Shown: positions 43,033 to 55,481, counted from the first letter of the stretch. The stretch: 64,000 bases of DNA from Hypomyces perniciosus (GCA_008477525.1 SPDT01000003.1:1798001-1862000); one strand, 5' to 3'. Notes: a model not told the origin generated them from the letters alone. Made by a program: numbers and translations.

Positions 43033-45392
43033 TTAAGCAAACGTCTTTTGTACCCGTACCTTTGGTGAAGCAAGTCCAGCTTCTGCCTTCCTCTTCCCCA
43101 ACACTGGCTCCGGTGTCCGTCGTGGTATTCCTGGGGTTCCCTCCCGGTCTCTCGTCGCCTCTGCGTGGCAGGACGCGTGATATGCCCTGTTGCCGACTAA
43201 TACTGTGTCCAACCATACCCACTCCTGCACGGTGTCGAGCCACTTGTTCTCAAATCTCTCCTGGCAGATGGGGCACACATTGCCAATACCGCTGCTCGGG
43301 TCAGGCACAGGGATGTACTTGGGAGCCTCTGAATCTTTGGACGCCTGAGCAGAGTCTTCCTTTGAGGTTGTGTCATGGATTGCATCAACCGTTTCTCGGG
43401 CTTTCAGCCAGTCCTGTTTCCCACTATTAGAATGCATACAAAACGAGAGTGAAAGGGGGTCATAGCCAAGACTTACCTGCTGATCAACGTACCAGCTCCG
43501 GTGCGTGCCTCTCTTCTCTGCCTCTGTGCTCCGCTGGTGAACCTTGAAATGCCAATCCATATGCGCCGTCTTCTTCCTCTTTCCCTCCTCATCTGTCCTG
43601 AATCGTCGTCCACACTGAGTACAGGGAGGGCCCAGGTCGTCATACAGCGCAGAGATTGCGTCCGGACGGAACCTAACAAACCATGTTAGTGACCCATTCA
43701 TCTTCACACCAATTCACGCAAACTCCAATGACTCACTGTTGTTTGATGGCAGCCACATCTAGTCCCCCATTCATCGTAATATCCGCACTGGACCGACCAG
43801 ACTGTGCCTTCTGGGCCGACAAAAAGTTGGCAATACTCGCCGGTAGTGCAGGAACTGGAGCAGGCGCAGGCGCCGCCGCAATAGGGGCATTTGGAGGCGT
43901 CATAGCCGGAAGCATACCCGCCGCACGGAGTTGATCCAGCAAAGAAGAAGCACCCGTCACAGGCGGTGCTGCCGGCGGTACTACCGGCTTCGTTGGCTCA
44001 GCTTGAACCATCTGTGGTGAACGTATAGGGACGTTACCAAACGCAGGTTTAGGAATCGTATTCGTATTCTGAGGAGCTGTCGATTGCATGCTCAACAACG
44101 CCGCCATCGCCCCCTTGCCCAACAAAGCATCAAGTGTCATCGGCACAGCAGGCTGGGCTGCGGGCGCCGGTGACGGAGTTACAGAGGCAGACGGAAGAGG
44201 ATGCGCCAGGTGTACCTGAGGTGGCACAGGCGCTGGAGTAGGAGTAGGGTTATGGACCGCAGGGGCCCTTAATGTCACGGCAAGTTCTGTTACTTTGTTC
44301 TTAATGAGCTCAAGCTGGTCTGGTGGCAGGCTCGTGTGCTGTACGACGCCTTGGAGATCCAGAAGTGCTTTTAATCTGTTCTGGACACTAGCATCATGTG
44401 GATTATGTGAGAACTCGGCCTTCATCGCAACAATCAGGTTTTGAATGTCATTGCTCAAGGTCTCTACGCTTATCCCAGATGGTGCGGGTGCCCCTGCTGA
44501 GCCGTATGGTCCTGGAACTGGCGGCTGGAAGGAGATCGGAGTTGAACTGTGGGAAGAAGGGGTTAATTGCGGAGGATAGAATGGAATCTGGAAATGAGGG
44601 TGAGCAGAGATCCTGTGAGGCCTGGGACGAGGAGAACTCACCTGCTGTTGGCCGGGGTGAGGCGCATGGCCCGGTACTGGTTCGCCAACGTGCCCTCCGT
44701 TAGGGTAAGATTGATGCTGCTGTGGATAACTTCCAGCTGGTCCTGGAAACCCACGCATGCCAGGTGGTGTTGGGGTGTTTCGGTGAGGGGGAAACATTGC
44801 AGAACGCGGTCTTCCAGGCATAGGACCTTGAGGCATACTCGCTGCTCTGGCCTTCATCAGGGCATTCTCAATAGGTCGTACCAATTCGTGTGAAAAAACA
44901 GGTCGAGTATCCATTGATCCAGGGACAGGATCTTTCCATGTCCTGAGCATCTCTTCCATCTTCTTGCGAATACCATGATCAACCACGGCGTAGGATTCCA
45001 TGAACGTCTTGAACAGGTTGCGACCAAAATACAACGTATATGGAGTGCCGACATTCTTCACGATGGAGTCCATAACATAGAGAGCCGGCAATTTCTTGTT
45101 CGGGGGCGCCTAGTTGCGTGTAAGCAGATGATCACTCAGAGAGAAAACCAACAAGAGTTCAAGGACGGGGATCTAGTCCCCGCCTAGAAGCATCTTCAAA
45201 AAGTTATAGTCCTGAAATGCTATCTCCTACCTTGATAATGTGCTGCTGAAGCACCTCGGCGATAGCCAAGGCATGTTCAGTATTTTCGCGAGCAATCACT
45301 GTTAGGTTGCTGATCTCGAAGCGCATATTAGAGGAAAGATCCTCAAGGGCCAGCCGGTAGTCCTCAGCCACCTCAGCTCCGTCGGACGACAT
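43033..45392 (-). CDS. PCF11: mRNA cleavage and polyadenylation factor Pcf11
   Basis: Exons 45392-45231, 45109-43737, 43672-43477 and 43413-43033 (introns 121, 64, 63 nt) join to 703 aa. The N-terminal CTD-interacting domain spans about 1-130 (LEDLSSNMRFEISNLTVIA, then APPNKKLPALYVMDSIVKN and KTFMESYAVVD), which binds Ser2-phosphorylated RNA polymerase II. A long Pro/Gln-rich linker follows. The first zinc finger is C529-x2-C532...H549, H553, H557, and the second starts C624-x2-C627 (CPICQERF) with YHASCH further on. These are the Clp1-binding and finger elements of the CF IA complex. The first three introns are supported by consensus signals. A 93-nt in-frame GTGAGT...CACAG segment at 44641-44549 inside exon 2 could also be an intron. 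Confidence 0.92.
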
Positions 45393-46615
45393 GGTGAGAT
45401 TTCTCGTCGGTTTGCAATATTAAAAATTAAGAGACAGAAGGTCAGTGGGACGCGGTAGACAGCGTAGAATAGAAGCCACCCGGTCCACAGATTGGCCTCC
45501 CCACGAAAAGTCAAAGAAAGAACCAGGCTATGGTTCTGCGTCCTCGTGAGAGAATATAGAGGGACACAGAAACACCAGACAATGAACGGCACGTTCTAAG
45601 GTGGCGAAGTTTACTCCGTGAGATATGCTTCCTGGCCTTCACCGTTCTCGCCAATTCTAATCTTCTTCCAAATATCCCAGAGAACCCTTGCAAATAGCCT
45701 TGTTCAAGCTCCCTATGACATCGCCTTGCGATCTCTGTCACGAGTGCAGATACTATATCTGCAACTTCTCCTATGACACGACACGACACGACACGACACG
45801 ATGTTCGGTCTCAATATGCGCCACGCTATATGAACGGTTGCGATGGGTCGGCAGGCTGCAAACTCCGAGGGCAGAATATCGCGTCGTGAGGGAGATGGGT
45901 CGGGAAGTAATACCGCGGTTCTTTGGGAAATAAGGATGAGACGAGACAGAAATAGGAGAATGTCGACTTCACGAGAGATTCGCAATTCGCTCTTTGCTTA
46001 GGAAAATAACGCCCTGGTCGGCACGATGGAAGATTTACGAGGGCAGAGAGTCGAAAAGTTAAGGATGAGCTCTCGCAGGCACGGCACAACTGCTGCTGCT
46101 TATCGGCAAGTCACATGATTTGATTTTGATAGGGCAACGCGTCTGCACAGGCCATGACGGCGTCATATCTGAACAGCAGCCAAATTATTTGCGTTCACAA
46201 ATGTGAGTCAGAACAATAAATAGGTAAGAATAACGGTTGCTGAGGTATGCACCATTCATCGAATCTTTTGGAAGAAAATTACAGTCATTGTCAGCAAACA
46301 ATCGCCAAGTACGAAGACCACAATCAATGTGCTGGAGGCGCCAGCGCTTAAGCACCAACAGCAACAGTACGAGTACATAATGCATCCAGCAAGTCATAAT
46401 GCCAAAGAGCCCTATGTCGTGTGTTTTTTGTAAGAAAATTTGCTGTCATTCACAAGATATTGCTATAGATGTTCCTGAAATACAATACAAAGGAAACCAA
46501 AGAGTCATATCGTTCCTCCAGACGGGTATTCTTATGTCACCACCCAACGCCTGCCCTCAACGCCACCATGTCCATCGTCCTTGATTCGTCCATTTTCTTC
46601 ACTTCGTCATCACAC
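45393..46615. other. PCF11 promoter region with CGACA microsatellite
   Basis: A (CGACA)n run of about five units lies at 45774-45801. No gene; overlapping frames on both strands follow the repeat. Confidence 0.4.
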
Positions 46616-47446
46616 TTAGAAGCGCGACATGTCCGCCTCGGAGTACCGGCTGCTCCTCCTCGTGTTCATAGGGTGCAAAGCCGTGTCAGGGCGCTTGATA
46701 CCTGGTATTATCGGGCTGGTGCGATCATCGTGCTGGGCTTCAACATCACGGCCGATCGGATGGCCACTAAACATAGGCCCGCTGATGTTGGGACGGCCAT
46801 TATTCTGGGCACTGTCGCTGTCTTTCTTCCAGAACCCAGACATGAACTTGCTCTTGGCCTTTTCGTTCCTGTAGGAAGAAGCGTGACTGCCAGATTCATA
46901 GTCCGGCACGTAGTCATCACGCTGAGACTGTGCCAGCGAGCCGTTTGCGCGGATGTCGCGAGATGTGATACCCTCCTTTCTGTCGCACCAGATGAACGCG
47001 CAGATGATATTTAGGACGCCAAAGATGAAGGACAGGATACCAGCAGCCAGGACCAAAGATGAGAACGGAGAGCTCATGTGATTTTCATCGTCGTCGTCAG
47101 GAAGGTTGAGAGGTCCCAGAATGTTGCAGCCGATGATGATCATGCCCGCCCCGAGCCAGCTGAGGCCATGGTGATCTGACAGGACAGGCCAGGTGCGACG
47201 AAGCCAGATTCTGATGAACTCCGCAAACGCCAGTTCCGAAGCGATCAGGAGAGAACAGAAGATAGAGTTGAAGAAGAGCGAGAAGCACTCGAAAATGAAG
47301 TATGGCTTGTGCTTGTCGACCTTAATGATCAAGACCCAAGAGGCGGCTCCCGCAGTAAGGAGTGTAATGACGGTGACTGCACGAAGGAGCTGGAGGACGA
47401 CCATTCCGAATCCCCTAATGGAGGATGGGCGAAAAAAGCCGGGCAT
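46616..47446 (-). CDS. Four-helix membrane protein (DUF7598-like)
   Basis: Single exon, 276 aa. The N-terminal start MPGFFRPSSIRGFGMVVLQL is followed by four hydrophobic segments (about 15-38, 53-73, 98-112 and 129-151), the first of which contains RAVTVITLLTAGAASWVLI. This matches a conserved ascomycete family (DUF7598) of four-helix integral membrane proteins with a long, Ser/Asn-rich cytosolic tail. The tail here (155-276) has RRSSRYSEADMSRF at the end and Pro/Asn-rich stretches. Function unknown. Intact; its promoter lies in 47447-48100. Confidence 0.8.
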   Translation of the reverse strand: MPGFFRPSSIRGFGMVVLQLLRAVTVITLLTAGAASWVLIIKVDKHKPYFIFECFSLFFNSIFCSLLIASELAFAEFIRIWLRRTWPVLSDHHGLSWLGAGMIIIGCNILGPLNLPDDDDENHMSSPFSSLVLAAGILSFIFGVLNIICAFIWCDRKEGITSRDIRANGSLAQSQRDDYVPDYESGSHASSYRNEKAKSKFMSGFWKKDSDSAQNNGRPNISGPMFSGHPIGRDVEAQHDDRTSPIIPGIKRPDTALHPMNTRRSSRYSEADMSRF

Positions 47447-49291
47447 GTTTAAGGATGGTTGATAGGTAGAGTCTGCGGCAGAAGTTAGAAAGGGGCCCGG
47501 AGCTTGATGACTCTGTACAAAATGCTCACTCTAATAAAGAATAAGACGGCAAAGACGCTTGTGGCGAATGCGTGTGATCTGGCTAGCAGATGCGGTTTAT
47601 GGATATGGAGCGTGAATGTGATCGTGATGTATCTATCCGAATGTGAGGCAAAGAAGGGAACCAGCCCAGTAAGTTGGAGGATATGTAAATAAATAAAGGA
47701 AAGATTATGGAAAGGGAAATCGAGGAGAAAGAGATTATAGAACGTGAGTTCAACTTTTTTTCACAAACACCATTGTTTGGGCAGACAATAGGAAACAGTC
47801 AAAAGGGGACACCGCACAAGAAAAGAGAGGCGAACGCAACTCAGCACAGGCTCAGGCCATTCTTTAATAAGAGACGCCTCACTGCCCGTCACGGCATCAC
47901 TGCTTGCCGCCCTGACGGGAAGAAACGAAAAACAAGCATGGGTCCAAGCAAGCCCCTGTTACTGAAACGAAGAGAAAGAAGCCCCGAATGCATCCCGCAG
48001 TGGGAACACACAGGAAACATCTGCATTCTGGCGGTTCTGCACAGAAGCGATTGCTCTGCAAAACACGCTGAAGACCAATCATTCCAGCGACTAGCTGGAC
48101 GAACCGAGGGCCACTCCATGAACAGGTCTGTTAAGCGCGCCGAGAGCAGTTTGTTTCATGGTCGTCAAGTCTGGCCGCGCTTGCGCCAGAGTCACGTCAC
48201 GGCATGTTGTCAGTGTCTGGGCTTGAGTAGTTGTATCAAGCACCAGGCTGTCAGCAAACATGGCCAAACAAGAGGCCTACACATAGTAATCATGAAGAAA
48301 TCGTTATGTCGCAGGCACCAATCGATTTGCGGCGGTAGGCGGGCCAGAAACGAGCCAGCTGTTGTGGGAGATTGGATTGATCTCATGGCCAGGGTTATGG
48401 AGGGTGATCGATTGGCCATGGATTCACAGAATGGTGTTTCAGCACAGTGGACTTTGTTGGCCCAACACCAGCACCTTCCGGCAAGAGGGCCTGATGGATT
48501 TGCATTCCAAAAATATGAAATATTTTAGGCATGGAAGATAGAAAACCCGTGGCATTCTCGTTTGCTATATTTGTGGGAGGATAATCTCCATGAATAAAAA
48601 ATCAAGCAATTTGTTTTGTTAGAGGCGTGTGCCTGTTGGTCAACAGCACTGTACGAAATACCTAGGCAAATACAGAGCCTTCGCACCACCACGATATGCT
48701 ATCTTGAGTGATGCCAAATTCACTGGTTCAATATGAACATGTAAATAATCTAAAAATGCCACTTGCAAATTTTCTAGACGGTGTTGAGGGATTTTTTTCT
48801 GTGAGGCTTTGTACAGCGATTATACATACTATATCGAATTACCCGCCAAGTCTTAATTACCTAACCCGTTCTATGTACAAACCATATAAGTAAACGAACC
48901 TTGGGCATGAGATGCAATGATTTCTTGCATTACCCCAGAAACAATTGAATCTCCATCAGAAGATGACTAGCAACTTCTCATAATAAAACAGGTCTATGAG
49001 AAAATCCATCAGGGCCAAAAATAGGCATCCAGGACCAAGGCGGGAAGCTACAGGGTAGGCAGTGAGATCTCTCAAAGCCTCTCCCTTAGCGTTATGGAGC
49101 TGGCCGCGCTTATCAGAGACCCGAGAATGCCTGCCTCCGATTGGTTCCCGACACCGTGTCCATGACCTCTTCGGTCTTCGCCTCCCTAGACGGGAAGAAA
49201 GTCCAGGTTGTCCCATCTCATCACAGCGCTTCTCCATCGCTATTCGTCCAACAAACCCAGCAAGTCTCCCAGGGAGGGCAGCGTTTTGACA
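47447..49291. other. Intergenic, 1.8 kb, with a doubtful long frame
   Basis: Divergent region between the DUF7598-like gene and the SERF gene. A 273-codon ATG frame at 47707-48528 (+) is present, but its composition (Arg/His/Gln-rich, no domain) and the lack of introns or conserved motifs argue against a gene. The rest is AT-rich (48540-48950). Confidence 0.4.
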
Positions 49292-49808
49292 ATGGCCCGC
49301 GGTAATCAGCGCGAACTGGCGCGCGAGAAGAACAAGAAAAAGGCGGCGACGACTAACAAGGTACAGCACTGTTTCTTTTTGTTTCGAACGGGGCTCATGC
49401 CAACCAGAATTCTCCAAGCTAACCAGCCCATGACTTCTAGAAATCGAAAACCAATGACGGGGTTTCCTATAACAATCAGAAGGAGAATTCTGCTGATATA
49501 ATGCGAAAGAAGCAGTTAGAAGCGGAAATAGAGAAAGGTTCGCCCCATCAATACAGTTGTCTCCATCCCATCCACCGGCATTGGCTAACGAGCCCTGTGT
49601 GCCAACAGCAAAAAAAGAAGCGGCTGCAGCGAGGGAAAAGGAGGAAAAGAGACAGGAGGAAAAACGGCTAAAGGAAGAAAGGCGGTTGCAGTTACTCGCG
49701 GAAAAGAAGGCACAGGAAGAGAAGGCAAAGGCGGAAGAGAAGGCCAAGGAGGAGAACCCCGGTGACGAACAAGCGACCGAGGAGCAAGAAAAGAAAAAAG
49801 GAGACTGA
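49292..49808 (+). CDS. SERF/4F5-family small protein with K/E-rich tail
   Basis: Three exons (49292-49360, 49441-49537, 49609-49808; introns 80 and 71 nt, the second with branch GGCTAAC) give 121 aa. The first 50 residues, MARGNQRELAREKNKKK, then NNQKENSADIMRKKQLEAE, are the SERF (4F5) signature of a highly charged, intrinsically disordered protein linked in animals and worms to amyloid promotion. The rest is a long Lys/Glu helix (AKKEAAAAREKEEKRQEE to KKGD), about twice the usual length of SERF proteins. The splice into exon 3 restores the frame exactly. Confidence 0.85.
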
Positions 49809-50482
49809 AGCTTAGCAGAAGTAACATACACCACGGAGTTAGTATTTGTTTTAGGGGTTCATCTGTCAATGGCAGTATTATGGAGGAAAGCAGAGCATGA
49901 TGTTACGACACGACACGGCACGGCATGGCGAAAATTGGCGCACATGGTTCAATATGGCGCACTCACCTGGCGGTCTATTGGAAAAGAAGGGTTGAGATTG
50001 CTTGAATAGCGGCTATTAGCGACATTAGTAATTCGCCCTCTCTTTTGGCTTTTGCCTTAATTCCGTTGTTCCAGTCCTTTCTAATAGTGAGACGCTCCAT
50101 CCATCTACCTTGTAACGGCTACAGGTTGTCATGCATTATTCCAACGCCTGTTCGTTCTGTGAGTTACATCCATAATAATTTCTCACGTCTCAACTACACC
50201 GAGCCTTCTGCATTTCACCTTTGACACAGAATACCGTTAGATTGCGGGGAGAGACGGAACAGAAATTCGGTCAAACCCTTCATTAATTTGTATCCAGAAT
50301 GTATACGAACCAGTCATATGATATCAATCCCTGCATCCCAACAAAGAAAAGACCTAGGCCTATCAAGCCTCTATGAGTACTCGTACACTTAAGAAAAGAA
50401 GCAAAGTCCACATCAACCCTGTATTTAAACACCCCCAGCACCGATTGCTCGGATATCAATATCCCATTACTTGCCTCATGGA
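49809..50482. other. Convergent intergenic region
   Basis: Between the SERF and cupredoxin stops. Short CGACA-type run (49905-49921). No gene. Confidence 0.35.
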
Positions 50483-51530
50483 TCACATGCTCGCGGGGAG
50501 AGACCCTAGGACATATGTTAGCACAAACATGTCGTAGTTGAGAGGATGATCTCAAGAAAGACTTACCAGCCCAGCCGCCGTAAGCACCGGCGCCTTGAGC
50601 GTTGACAGGGAAAGAACCAGCATTGCATTGAACGAAGCAAGTACAGCTGCCGTCGGGACCAACAGTGCCCTGGCCTGGAGTGACACCGTTGCCACCAGCC
50701 GGGGGAGGGGGGGCAGGGGAAGAAGCTGCGGGAGGAGGAGCAGCAGGGGCAGAGCCTGCTGGAGGAGGAGGAGACTTGTTTCCGCCGGTGATGGGAGAAG
50801 CTTCACCAGTGCCGTTCTGAGCAATAGCCATCTGCTGGAACTGAGCGTGAGTTTTCTCAGCAGTAGGGTTGATGGAGAACACCATGCCCTTGCCACAGTG
50901 ACCCTTCTGTCGGCAGTAGAACCCTGCGAGGAGATTAGTGGTTGTTCATTGGATACCGGTAACCATCCTTCACTTACACAGAGGCGTGGTGGCCATGACT
51001 TGCATAGCAACCTGGGGAGGGGGCGAGACAGTGTTGTTCGGGTTGGGCTGGAAGCCAGAGTCCATACCGCCTTCGAGCTTCTTGCAAGGTGTGTCGAAAG
51101 GGGACTGAGTGACAGTGTGGTTCTGAGAAAGGAACTCGAAGACGACGGTGTCACCAACAGGGACGTTGTTGAGCTGGTCAGGCTGGTAGACAAGACCGCC
51201 AGGCCCTCCGACCTTGACGGTGTGGGTGGCACCAGCAGCGGCAGCAGTCGTCGTTTCTCCCGAGCCAACAGTGACAGTCTTGGTCACAGTGACCTTGGTG
51301 TTGTAGGTGGTCGTCGCGGCACTGCCACCAGGGTTGGCCCAGATGATGATGATCTGAGTGAGAGCGTGGGCAGTGATTCCGTAACCGCTCATTCCGTTCA
51401 CGACTTCAACGCCTCGTTCGCTCAGCTCTAACTCGGCGTCTCGGGCAACATTCGCAGGGTATGCGTTCTGAACCTTGCGGGCCATAGCAAGAGGCGCAAC
51501 GGCCAAAGCCAAGGACGCCAAGAACTTCAT
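50483..51530 (-). CDS. Secreted cupredoxin-domain protein
   Basis: Three exons (51530-50978, 50923-50567, 50505-50483; introns 54 and 61 nt) give 310 aa. A classical signal peptide MKFLASLALAVAPLAMA (cut after A17) precedes a beta-rich domain with HTVKVGG...NNVPVGDTVVFEF, then the copper-site parts NHTVTQSPFDTPC and WFYCRQKGHCGKGMVF (Cys, His, Met ligands). This is the extracellular serine-rich cupredoxin type common in ascomycetes. A Pro/Ala/Ser-rich linker (PPPPAGSAPAAPPPA) leads to a Cys-rich C-terminus (GSCTCFVQCNAG). Secreted, likely wall or surface associated. The third exon is only 8 codons (GSLPASM, stop). No GPI-type hydrophobic tail is evident. The gene on the opposite strand overlapping it is a shadow. 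Confidence 0.88.
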
Positions 51531-53215
51531 GTTGGCGGTATTGTAAGGACTGTTTTTCTTTCGCACCCACGTAAAAGGACTGAAGGACTTGAATCAACCA
51601 AGTTGAGGACGGGTATGCCGAGGGCCTGCTCGAAAAGAAGCGAATGGAGAAACGAAAAAGAAGGACAAACAAGAAAAAGAGAGCAACTGTCGAAACAATT
51701 GAGCGACTGGTGATGATGAGGAAACAAGAGAGAAGCCAGTCGTGCTCTGGGGAGAGCCAGCCATTTTATCTGGTGAGAAGCCATATGGCAGGCATAGAGT
51801 GTCATCTCATGTTTGGGCCTTTGAGGTGTGCCATCCTTCCCCTTGCGGGATGCGATCCATAACGCCTCGTTTCGGGGCGCAGTGCATCCGCTTCAGTAGT
51901 GTTGTTGCTTTGAAGTCTGCAGGTTTGTCGGTTGACTGACTACTCATAGGGATGAAGGGGATCTCTGTCACAGAAATGTCTCGGGTGGCGTTTGGACTTG
52001 TTTTGGCCTTGCGCCGTCTGCACCCTGGTTAAGAGGCCAGCATCCGAGCGCACGCATTTCTGGAGAGGTGCCAAGAGAGCCTTGCATGACAATGGCTATG
52101 TATCCAGATCACCAGCCATGCACCCACTCCATGAGGGGAGATTAGATTGTATATCATGATGGCAAGAATTGTGGTGGAGGTGATTCTGTTAAGTTCTATA
52201 TAGAGTCTGGGCTCTGGAGAGTGGTGATGGTTTAACCAGTCTTGCTTATTCATCCAGTGCGTGCTTTGACGTTACTCACCTACCCCTACTGCTACTCTTT
52301 CTGTATACTACTACTACGAAGTACGAAGTACCCAAGTACATATCTCTTAACAGCCGTTCATATACATGAAGACGCGACCACCTGAATTTCGAATTGACTA
52401 AGGTTCTTGGAGTCTTGGAGCCTTGGAGGCGCTGAACCTGGCGTTACACTCATTGTCTTGGATGCACTATGATTCGGTGCCTCAAAAACCGCTGAGAGTC
52501 TCAAACCGCCGTGCCGATTGATGAAACACGGCGTCCTCCAAAGCCGCCCAGAACAACGGATTCTACTTCCTATTATGCATGTCACTTTTTTATAAAACCT
52601 CGTGGCTCGCTTCGATTATCTTGGCTTTCTATGTTCATCAAGTGCACCGAAACATTCGGCTGATGATTTTGATCCTCCAATTTAGATGTTATCGGCATCA
52701 TGATTCACTTAGGAGAGAGCTATTAACCGGCAATACCATGTACAAACAAGACACATGACAGATTGATCGGGACTGTTTAAAATTTGAGCACGGAATATAA
52801 AATAAATTATTCAAACAAGTCTATTACTTGCCTTTCATTCTATACTGTCGACTGCATCTCAGAATACTAACCACATTGCTTGCTGCAGCGGACAACCTCT
52901 CTACCTGGGTATCAGAACATGATAACTCAACGCTCATGCGTCCTGCCAATGTTGCATGAAACAATTGCTCTTAAAATGCCACTAAGCCAAGAGATTCTGT
53001 AAAATTCTCCAAGTGTCAAAAGTCATGCAAGTGCACCGACGTCTTTTATTTCCGCCAGATGCCAAATGTGTGACCACTGTGGTGCTAACAGGGTGTTGGA
53101 ACGGGAGTTGTCACAGACTTGCTATCGCTGCAACCTCATTATGCTGGTGTGGCATGACAACCCATCCCATGGCTTTGTTCATCCGAAGGCCCAGCCACCA
53201 CTGTCGTAATCAAGG
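51531..53215. other. Intergenic, 1.7 kb
   Basis: Promoter of the cupredoxin gene and 3' flank of the SMN gene. Contains overlapping TACGAAGTA words at 52315 and 52322. No coding or RNA feature recognised. Confidence 0.4.
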
Positions 53216-53967
53216 TTACTGTTGTGCTTCTTGTGGTTGCTGCGCTTGTTGCTGTCCCTCAAACAACCCCGTGTAGTATCCAGCGTAATACCACGACATT
53301 AGAAGTTTTTTGAGGTTTTCGTCGCGCACTAGTAACCCAGAAGAATCCGCAGTAGTCAGTGCGCAGTCCTTGGAGAATATTCACATGGTGTTGTTGTTTA
53401 CTGACCTGACCCCAAAATAGCCTGTGGTGGAAAACCGACGGGAGTGGCATTGGCATGACCCAAGTGCGGCCCGTGGTTTGCATCTGATGAAACCTATCTT
53501 TCCCATTAGAGAACTATCTCCTTGATAGTCGAAACAACATTGAATGTGCTGTAAGACGTCGGTTTGTGTTGAGGACATACATTATTCCGCGCAGCTATAT
53601 TGGGTTGTTGTCCCTCTGGCTTCGTTTCATTCAGTTGCTGCTCATCAACTGGGCTTTCTTGTTTATTATTATGCACCGCGTTGTCATTTTCTCTGCAGAA
53701 TTGGTTAGTATAACATTGCTGGAACTAGGAACAGGCTTAACATGCTTCGATGAACCTAGGCTCTCTTGTTCGAGGTCTCGGATGCTGCCACCCTTCGCAT
53801 GAATGCTGTGATATTTCTGCCATTGTTAGCACCGTTAGTACTGTCCACTGATCAGGCAGGAGACTAAGCCTCACCTTATACTCCTCGAGAGCCTGATTCC
53901 ACGAGTCAATAAGAAGAGAATCATCCCACACCTCCTCATAACTGGGATCTGTGTTTATCACATCCAT
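53216..53967 (-). CDS. SMN1: SMN-family protein (Survival Motor Neuron homolog)
   Basis: Five short exons: 53967-53875, 53816-53756, 53690-53581, 53493-53406 and 53328-53216, giving 154 aa. The N-terminus has the Gemin2-binding element VWDDSLLIDSWNQALEEY (13-30), and the C-terminus the YG-box LLMSWYYAGYYTGLFEGQQ needed for oligomerisation. Between them lies a short Glu/Asn/Gln-rich linker. SMN with Gemin2 assembles Sm cores on spliceosomal snRNAs. Introns are 58, 65, 87, 77 nt with good branches (GCTAAC, TACTAAC) except that the second intron uses donor GTTCAT and acceptor CAGAG to keep phase, which is the least certain point. The gene is divergent from NOP15 with 321 bp between starts. Because of its short exons it is easily missed. 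Confidence 0.85.
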
Positions 53968-54288
53968 ATCGCCTTACTATCACTATCAGCAGTGATGAAG
54001 GGTAGATGCAGGGTTCACGTAGGCTCAAGCAGAACCATAACTAGAGGTTCCAGTTTGTAGCCATAGGCTTCAATTGCGCTAAAGTTCAGTGCAGTTGGTG
54101 TCGATAGGCGCTGCAGTTGGTTTCCCTAGTTGGCACAGCAGTGGTATTTCTGCCCCACCAACCACCCGCGTTTCTGCCCCTCACCGCCCCAAAGTTAGTA
54201 CGGCAGAATCGTAAATTTTCCATCACTTTTTCGTCAAGCAGATCACCAACTGTCCAAGCAAATCGCTGCATAGCACCAGAGCGACACA

Positions 54289-55481
54289 ATGGCACCAGAA
54301 CTTCGGAAGAGAAAAGGTATGAATTCATATGCGACTCCCATACCATTACGGCATCTAACATATCTCAAATAGTCGTGGAAGCGCCTAAGAACAATGGTGG
54401 CGCAAAGGCTGCTGTGAAGGCTACGCCCAAAGGAAAGCGGAAGGGTACGATTGTTCAAACTAGCTTGTTTTTGCGCACATTACTGACTCCCATAATCATA
54501 GCTGCCGAAGAATCTTCCCCTGTATCACTCAAGAAGCAGAAGTCGACCAAGAAGACCGCAATTGAGAAAAAGTCGCCCAAGCCAGTGAAGGCCAAAGCTA
54601 AGAAAGAGGTCGAAAACATCGAGGTCGAGCAGGAAGAAGCTTCCGACTCAGAAGGACAAGATGACGAGAACCTCCAGGTCCTTGCAGTTGAGCTTGACCC
54701 TGAGGATGAGCAATCAACAAATGAGGAAGAGTTCCAGCCGGGGCAGGACGTTGGCAAGATCCCCAAGGTCTCCAAGGACGTTCAGAAATCTGTCAAGGCT
54801 TCCAAGGGAGAACCCGGCGTCGTCTACATCGGCCGCATTCCCCATGGTTTCTACGAGCACGAGATGAAGCAGTATCTGTCTCAATTTGGACACATCTTGA
54901 GATTGCGCCTATCGCGGAACAAGAAGACCGGCGCCAGTAAGCATTTTGCATTCGTCGAGTTTGCCGAAGCCAGCACTGCCGAGATTGTCGCCAAGACCAT
55001 GGACAACTACCTGTTGTTCGGTCATATTTTGAAATGCAAAACCATTCCCCAGGAACAGCTGCATGACGACTTGTTCAAAGGCGCCAACAGGAGGTTCAAG
55101 GCGGTGCCCTGGAACAAAATGGCTGGCACAAAGTTAGAGAAGCCACTGACTGAGTCAACCTGGGAGACCAAGGTTGCTAAGGAGCGAAGCAGCCGGGCCA
55201 AGAAAGCGGCCAAGCTCAAGGAGATCGGATACGAGTTTGAGGTTCCCAAGTTGAAGGATGTTCCTGCGCCTCCTGCGATTGAGAACGGGGATAAGGAGAC
55301 ACAGGCAGTTGAAGCTGCCCCTGAAACAGCAAAGGATGAGGAGAAAGCCAGCGAAGAGGCTGAGAGCAAGGAGATCTCCGTTGAGGTTTCGACGACTGAG
55401 GTGAAGTCGATTTCGTCAAAGAAGAAGGCACCCAAGGCAAAACCGGCGAAATCGGCCAGGTCGAAGAAGGCCAAAGCTTAG
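54289..55481 (+). CDS. NOP15: Nop15-like RRM protein of 60S biogenesis
   Basis: Exons 54289-54316, 54373-54444 and 54502-55481 (introns 56 and 57 nt) give 359 aa. A charged N-terminus (APELRKRKV, Lys-rich) precedes a single RNA-recognition motif at about 139-217, with RNP2 VYIGRI (141-146) and RNP1 KHFAFVEF (180-187), plus FEVPKLKD later. The region just after the RRM (CKTIPQEQLHDDLFKGANRRF) matches the Nop15 family (yeast Nop15, human NIFK). The tail is Ala/Lys/Glu-rich and ends in a basic KKAPKAKPAKSARSKKAKA. It functions in nucleolar maturation of 27S pre-rRNA. Longer than yeast Nop15 (220 aa) because of the tails. Introns retain open frames, so a longer unspliced frame exists, but the spliced product is the family-like one. 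Confidence 0.9.

Noticed and set aside
44549..44641. Possible extra intron in PCF11 (GTGAGT...CACAG, 93 nt, frame-preserving)
   Set aside because: Reading through is also open and plausible in a low-complexity linker; cannot be decided from sequence, so left in the exon.
47707..48528. 273-codon ATG frame on the plus strand upstream of the SERF gene
   Set aside because: Composition and lack of any domain, intron or conserved block; it lies in the promoter region of the minus-strand DUF7598-like gene. Chance long frame.
48956..49834. 292-codon minus-strand frame over the SERF gene
   Set aside because: It is the reverse-strand shadow of the K/E-rich SERF exons (long Ser/Phe runs opposite Lys/Glu runs).
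50595..51431. 278-codon plus-strand frame over the cupredoxin gene
   Set aside because: Shadow of the cupredoxin gene; Arg/Ser runs mirror its Pro/Ala-rich linker, and there is no independent support.
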